Origin: Ardenticatenaceae bacterium
GTDB lineage: Bacteria; Chloroflexota; Anaerolineae; Promineifilales; Promineifilaceae
Assembly: GCA_020634415.1 (NCBI GenBank)
Contig: JACKBT010000075.1
Location: 1 to 6,937, forward strand
Direction: 5' to 3'
Length of the DNA: 6,937 nt
The notes beneath the pieces were generated by a model that ran no database searches, was not told the origin of the DNA, and was given only the letters and a program-made list of their open reading frames with translations. Shown in pieces: positions 6,094 through 6,937 of this stretch. The first letter of the stretch is position 1; every line of letters begins with the position of its first letter. Both the position numbers and the translations under genes were made by a program.

Positions 6094-6146
6094 GGCGACT
6101 AGAGATTGGCGACTAGAGATTAATCAGTCCCCAGTCTCCAGTCTCT
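6094..6146. repeat. Heptad inverted array 5 between convergent genes
   Basis: Four forward heptads (GGCGACT 6094, AGAGATT 6101, GGCGACT 6108, AGAGATT 6115) are followed by spacer AATC and three reverse heptads (AGTCCCC 6126, AGTCTCC 6133, AGTCTCT 6140). The forward side is a repeated 14-mer, that is, two alternating heptads. The array runs into the stop codon of the minus-strand peptidase: the TAG at 6147-6145 uses two bases of the last heptad. It could mark the 3' ends of both converging transcripts, but neither side has a strong T-run. Confidence 0.83.
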
Positions 6147-6937
6147 ACATACACAAATCCACAATCATCTTTTCATACACATCCACCGCCTGCACCAGTT
6201 CATCAACGGGGATGAATTCACCGACGGTGTGGGCGACGCTGATGCTGCCGGGGCCGAGGACGACCATTTGGGGGATGACATCTTGCAGGTAGAGGCCGTC
6301 GGTGCCGTAGGGGACGGTTTCGGGTTGACGGCCGTTGGTGGCGCGAACGGCCGTTTGCGCCAGCAGCGAATCCTTGGCCACATACAGCGGCTCAAACAGA
6401 TGCACCTCATGTTCCAGGCCATACTTCTCCGCACTAGCCAAAATCATCTGCAACAACTTTTCGCGGTTGGCGTTGGGCATCCCCCGAAAACCCACGCGGC
6501 AAATGGCTAACGGCGCCGTCACATTACCGGGCGTATTGAAATCGGTCATGGTCATATTGAAGCCGTTGGTTGGTGGATCAAATTCGTCATTCATGAAGGA
6601 GCGATCTTGCATCACCAACTCCTTCAAATCGGCCATTTCTGCCATGAATCGGGCCAACTGGAAGTTGGCCGACACACCTTTGTCGGTGCTGGAATGGGCG
6701 GCCACGCCTCGGGAGGTGACAGCAACATGCACACCGCCTTTGTGGGCATAAACGGGGATCAGCGTTGTCGGCTCGGCAATTACACCGTAGATGGGTTTGT
6801 CCTGGCGCAGCATTTGGGAGTTTTCGGCCACATATTTGGCCCCAAACAGACCCGTCTCTTCGTCGGCGGTAACGACGATGTAGATGGGGCGTTTGAGTTG
6901 GCTGGCATCAATTCTGCTGGCGGCAATCATGGTGGCG
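6145..6937 (-). CDS. M20-family metallopeptidase, ArgE/DapE-like deacylase (5' end outside window)
   Basis: About 264 residues of the C-terminal two thirds; the frame stays open to the right edge, so the ATG at 6930 is an internal Met, probably just after the missing ADMKGG metal motif. The family are cytoplasmic dizinc amidohydrolases removing acyl groups from amino acids (N-acetylornithine deacetylase, succinyl-diaminopimelate desuccinylase). Seen here, counting from that Met: TADEETG (21-27) with the catalytic/metal glutamate pair E24-E25, IAEPTTLIPVYAHKGG with the metal-ligand region, GVAAHSS with the dimerisation-domain histidine, and VLGPGSISVAHTVGEFIPVDEL with the last metal histidine. 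These C-terminal motifs resemble ArgE (VLGPGS, AH, E) more than DapE. An acetylornithine deacetylase is my best guess, but M20 substrates are hard to predict. It converges on recN; its stop codon is inside a heptad array. Confidence 0.88.
   Translation of the reverse strand, partial: ATMIAASRIDASQLKRPIYIVVTADEETGLFGAKYVAENSQMLRQDKPIYGVIAEPTTLIPVYAHKGGVHVAVTSRGVAAHSSTDKGVSANFQLARFMAEMADLKELVMQDRSFMNDEFDPPTNGFNMTMTDFNTPGNVTAPLAICRVGFRGMPNANREKLLQMILASAEKYGLEHEVHLFEPLYVAKDSLLAQTAVRATNGRQPETVPYGTDGLYLQDVIPQMVVLGPGSISVAHTVGEFIPVDELVQAVDVYEKMIVDLCM

Larger units (their letters stand above)
286..6355. repeat. Dispersed palindrome AACGGCCGTT (HIP1-like, span of copies)
   Basis: Perfect copies start at 286, 2094, 3768, 4403, 4991, 5341, 5675 and 6346. 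One-mismatch copies include 1861, 2232, 3064, 3531, 4491, 4515 and 6327. All perfect copies lie inside genes and they are read in all three frames: as (x)TAV at most sites, NGR/DGR/YGR at several near matches, and ERPL at 5341. The coordinates mark the range over which copies occur, not a continuous element. Confidence 0.85.

Noticed and set aside
6229..6751. Plus-strand open frames opposite the peptidase
   Set aside because: The minus strand carries clear M20 motifs throughout, so these are antisense shadows.

Overview
The window (about 6.9 kb, moderately GC-rich) looks like chromosomal DNA of a free-living bacterium, most likely a Chloroflexota of the Anaerolineae type. That assignment is an inference from three things: tandem LamG-like lipoproteins ending in the 'FDN' strand, the general look of the proteins, and a very repeat-rich intergenic style. 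No plasmid, phage or CRISPR genes are visible.

Layout, left to right: (1) the 3' end of a secreted or lipoprotein LamG-like gene (2-331), followed after 1 nt by a paralogous lipoprotein (333-974). (2) A small four-helix membrane protein of unknown role (1128-1601). (3) selA, L-seryl-tRNA(Sec) selenium transferase (1771-3156), with the PLP lysine at residue 295. (4) A TPR-like / B-box-type zinc ribbon / four-helix membrane protein (3235-4083). (5) recN, the SMC-like DNA repair ATPase (4179-5936). (6) Converging from the right edge, the C-terminal two thirds of an ArgE/DapE-type M20 metallopeptidase (6145-6937, minus strand). Apart from the coupled first pair, the plus-strand genes are separated by 75-170 bp gaps that hold hairpin repeats and promoter-like sequences. 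They are therefore probably separate transcription units rather than one operon, and no shared pathway links them.

The most unusual content is in the DNA between and across the genes. Four intergenic regions carry the same kind of structure: tandem heptads of consensus RGMGAYT, a 4-6 nt spacer, then tandem heptads of the complementary sense (ARTCTCY). These sit just downstream of stop codons. A fifth gap, after selA, has the same layout built from an unrelated 8-bp unit. One heptad array has been split by a 100-bp MITE-like element flanked by CTAG on both sides; removing 104 bp restores the heptad phase exactly. A third heptad (TTTTACG) fills the recN promoter region. Independently, the 10-bp palindrome AACGGCCGTT occurs eight times perfectly, with many near matches, and is read in all three codon frames. 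It resembles, in behaviour but not sequence, the HIP1 palindrome of cyanobacteria. Several genes lack a Shine-Dalgarno sequence, and some have a -10-like box only a few bases before the ATG, suggesting leaderless mRNAs.
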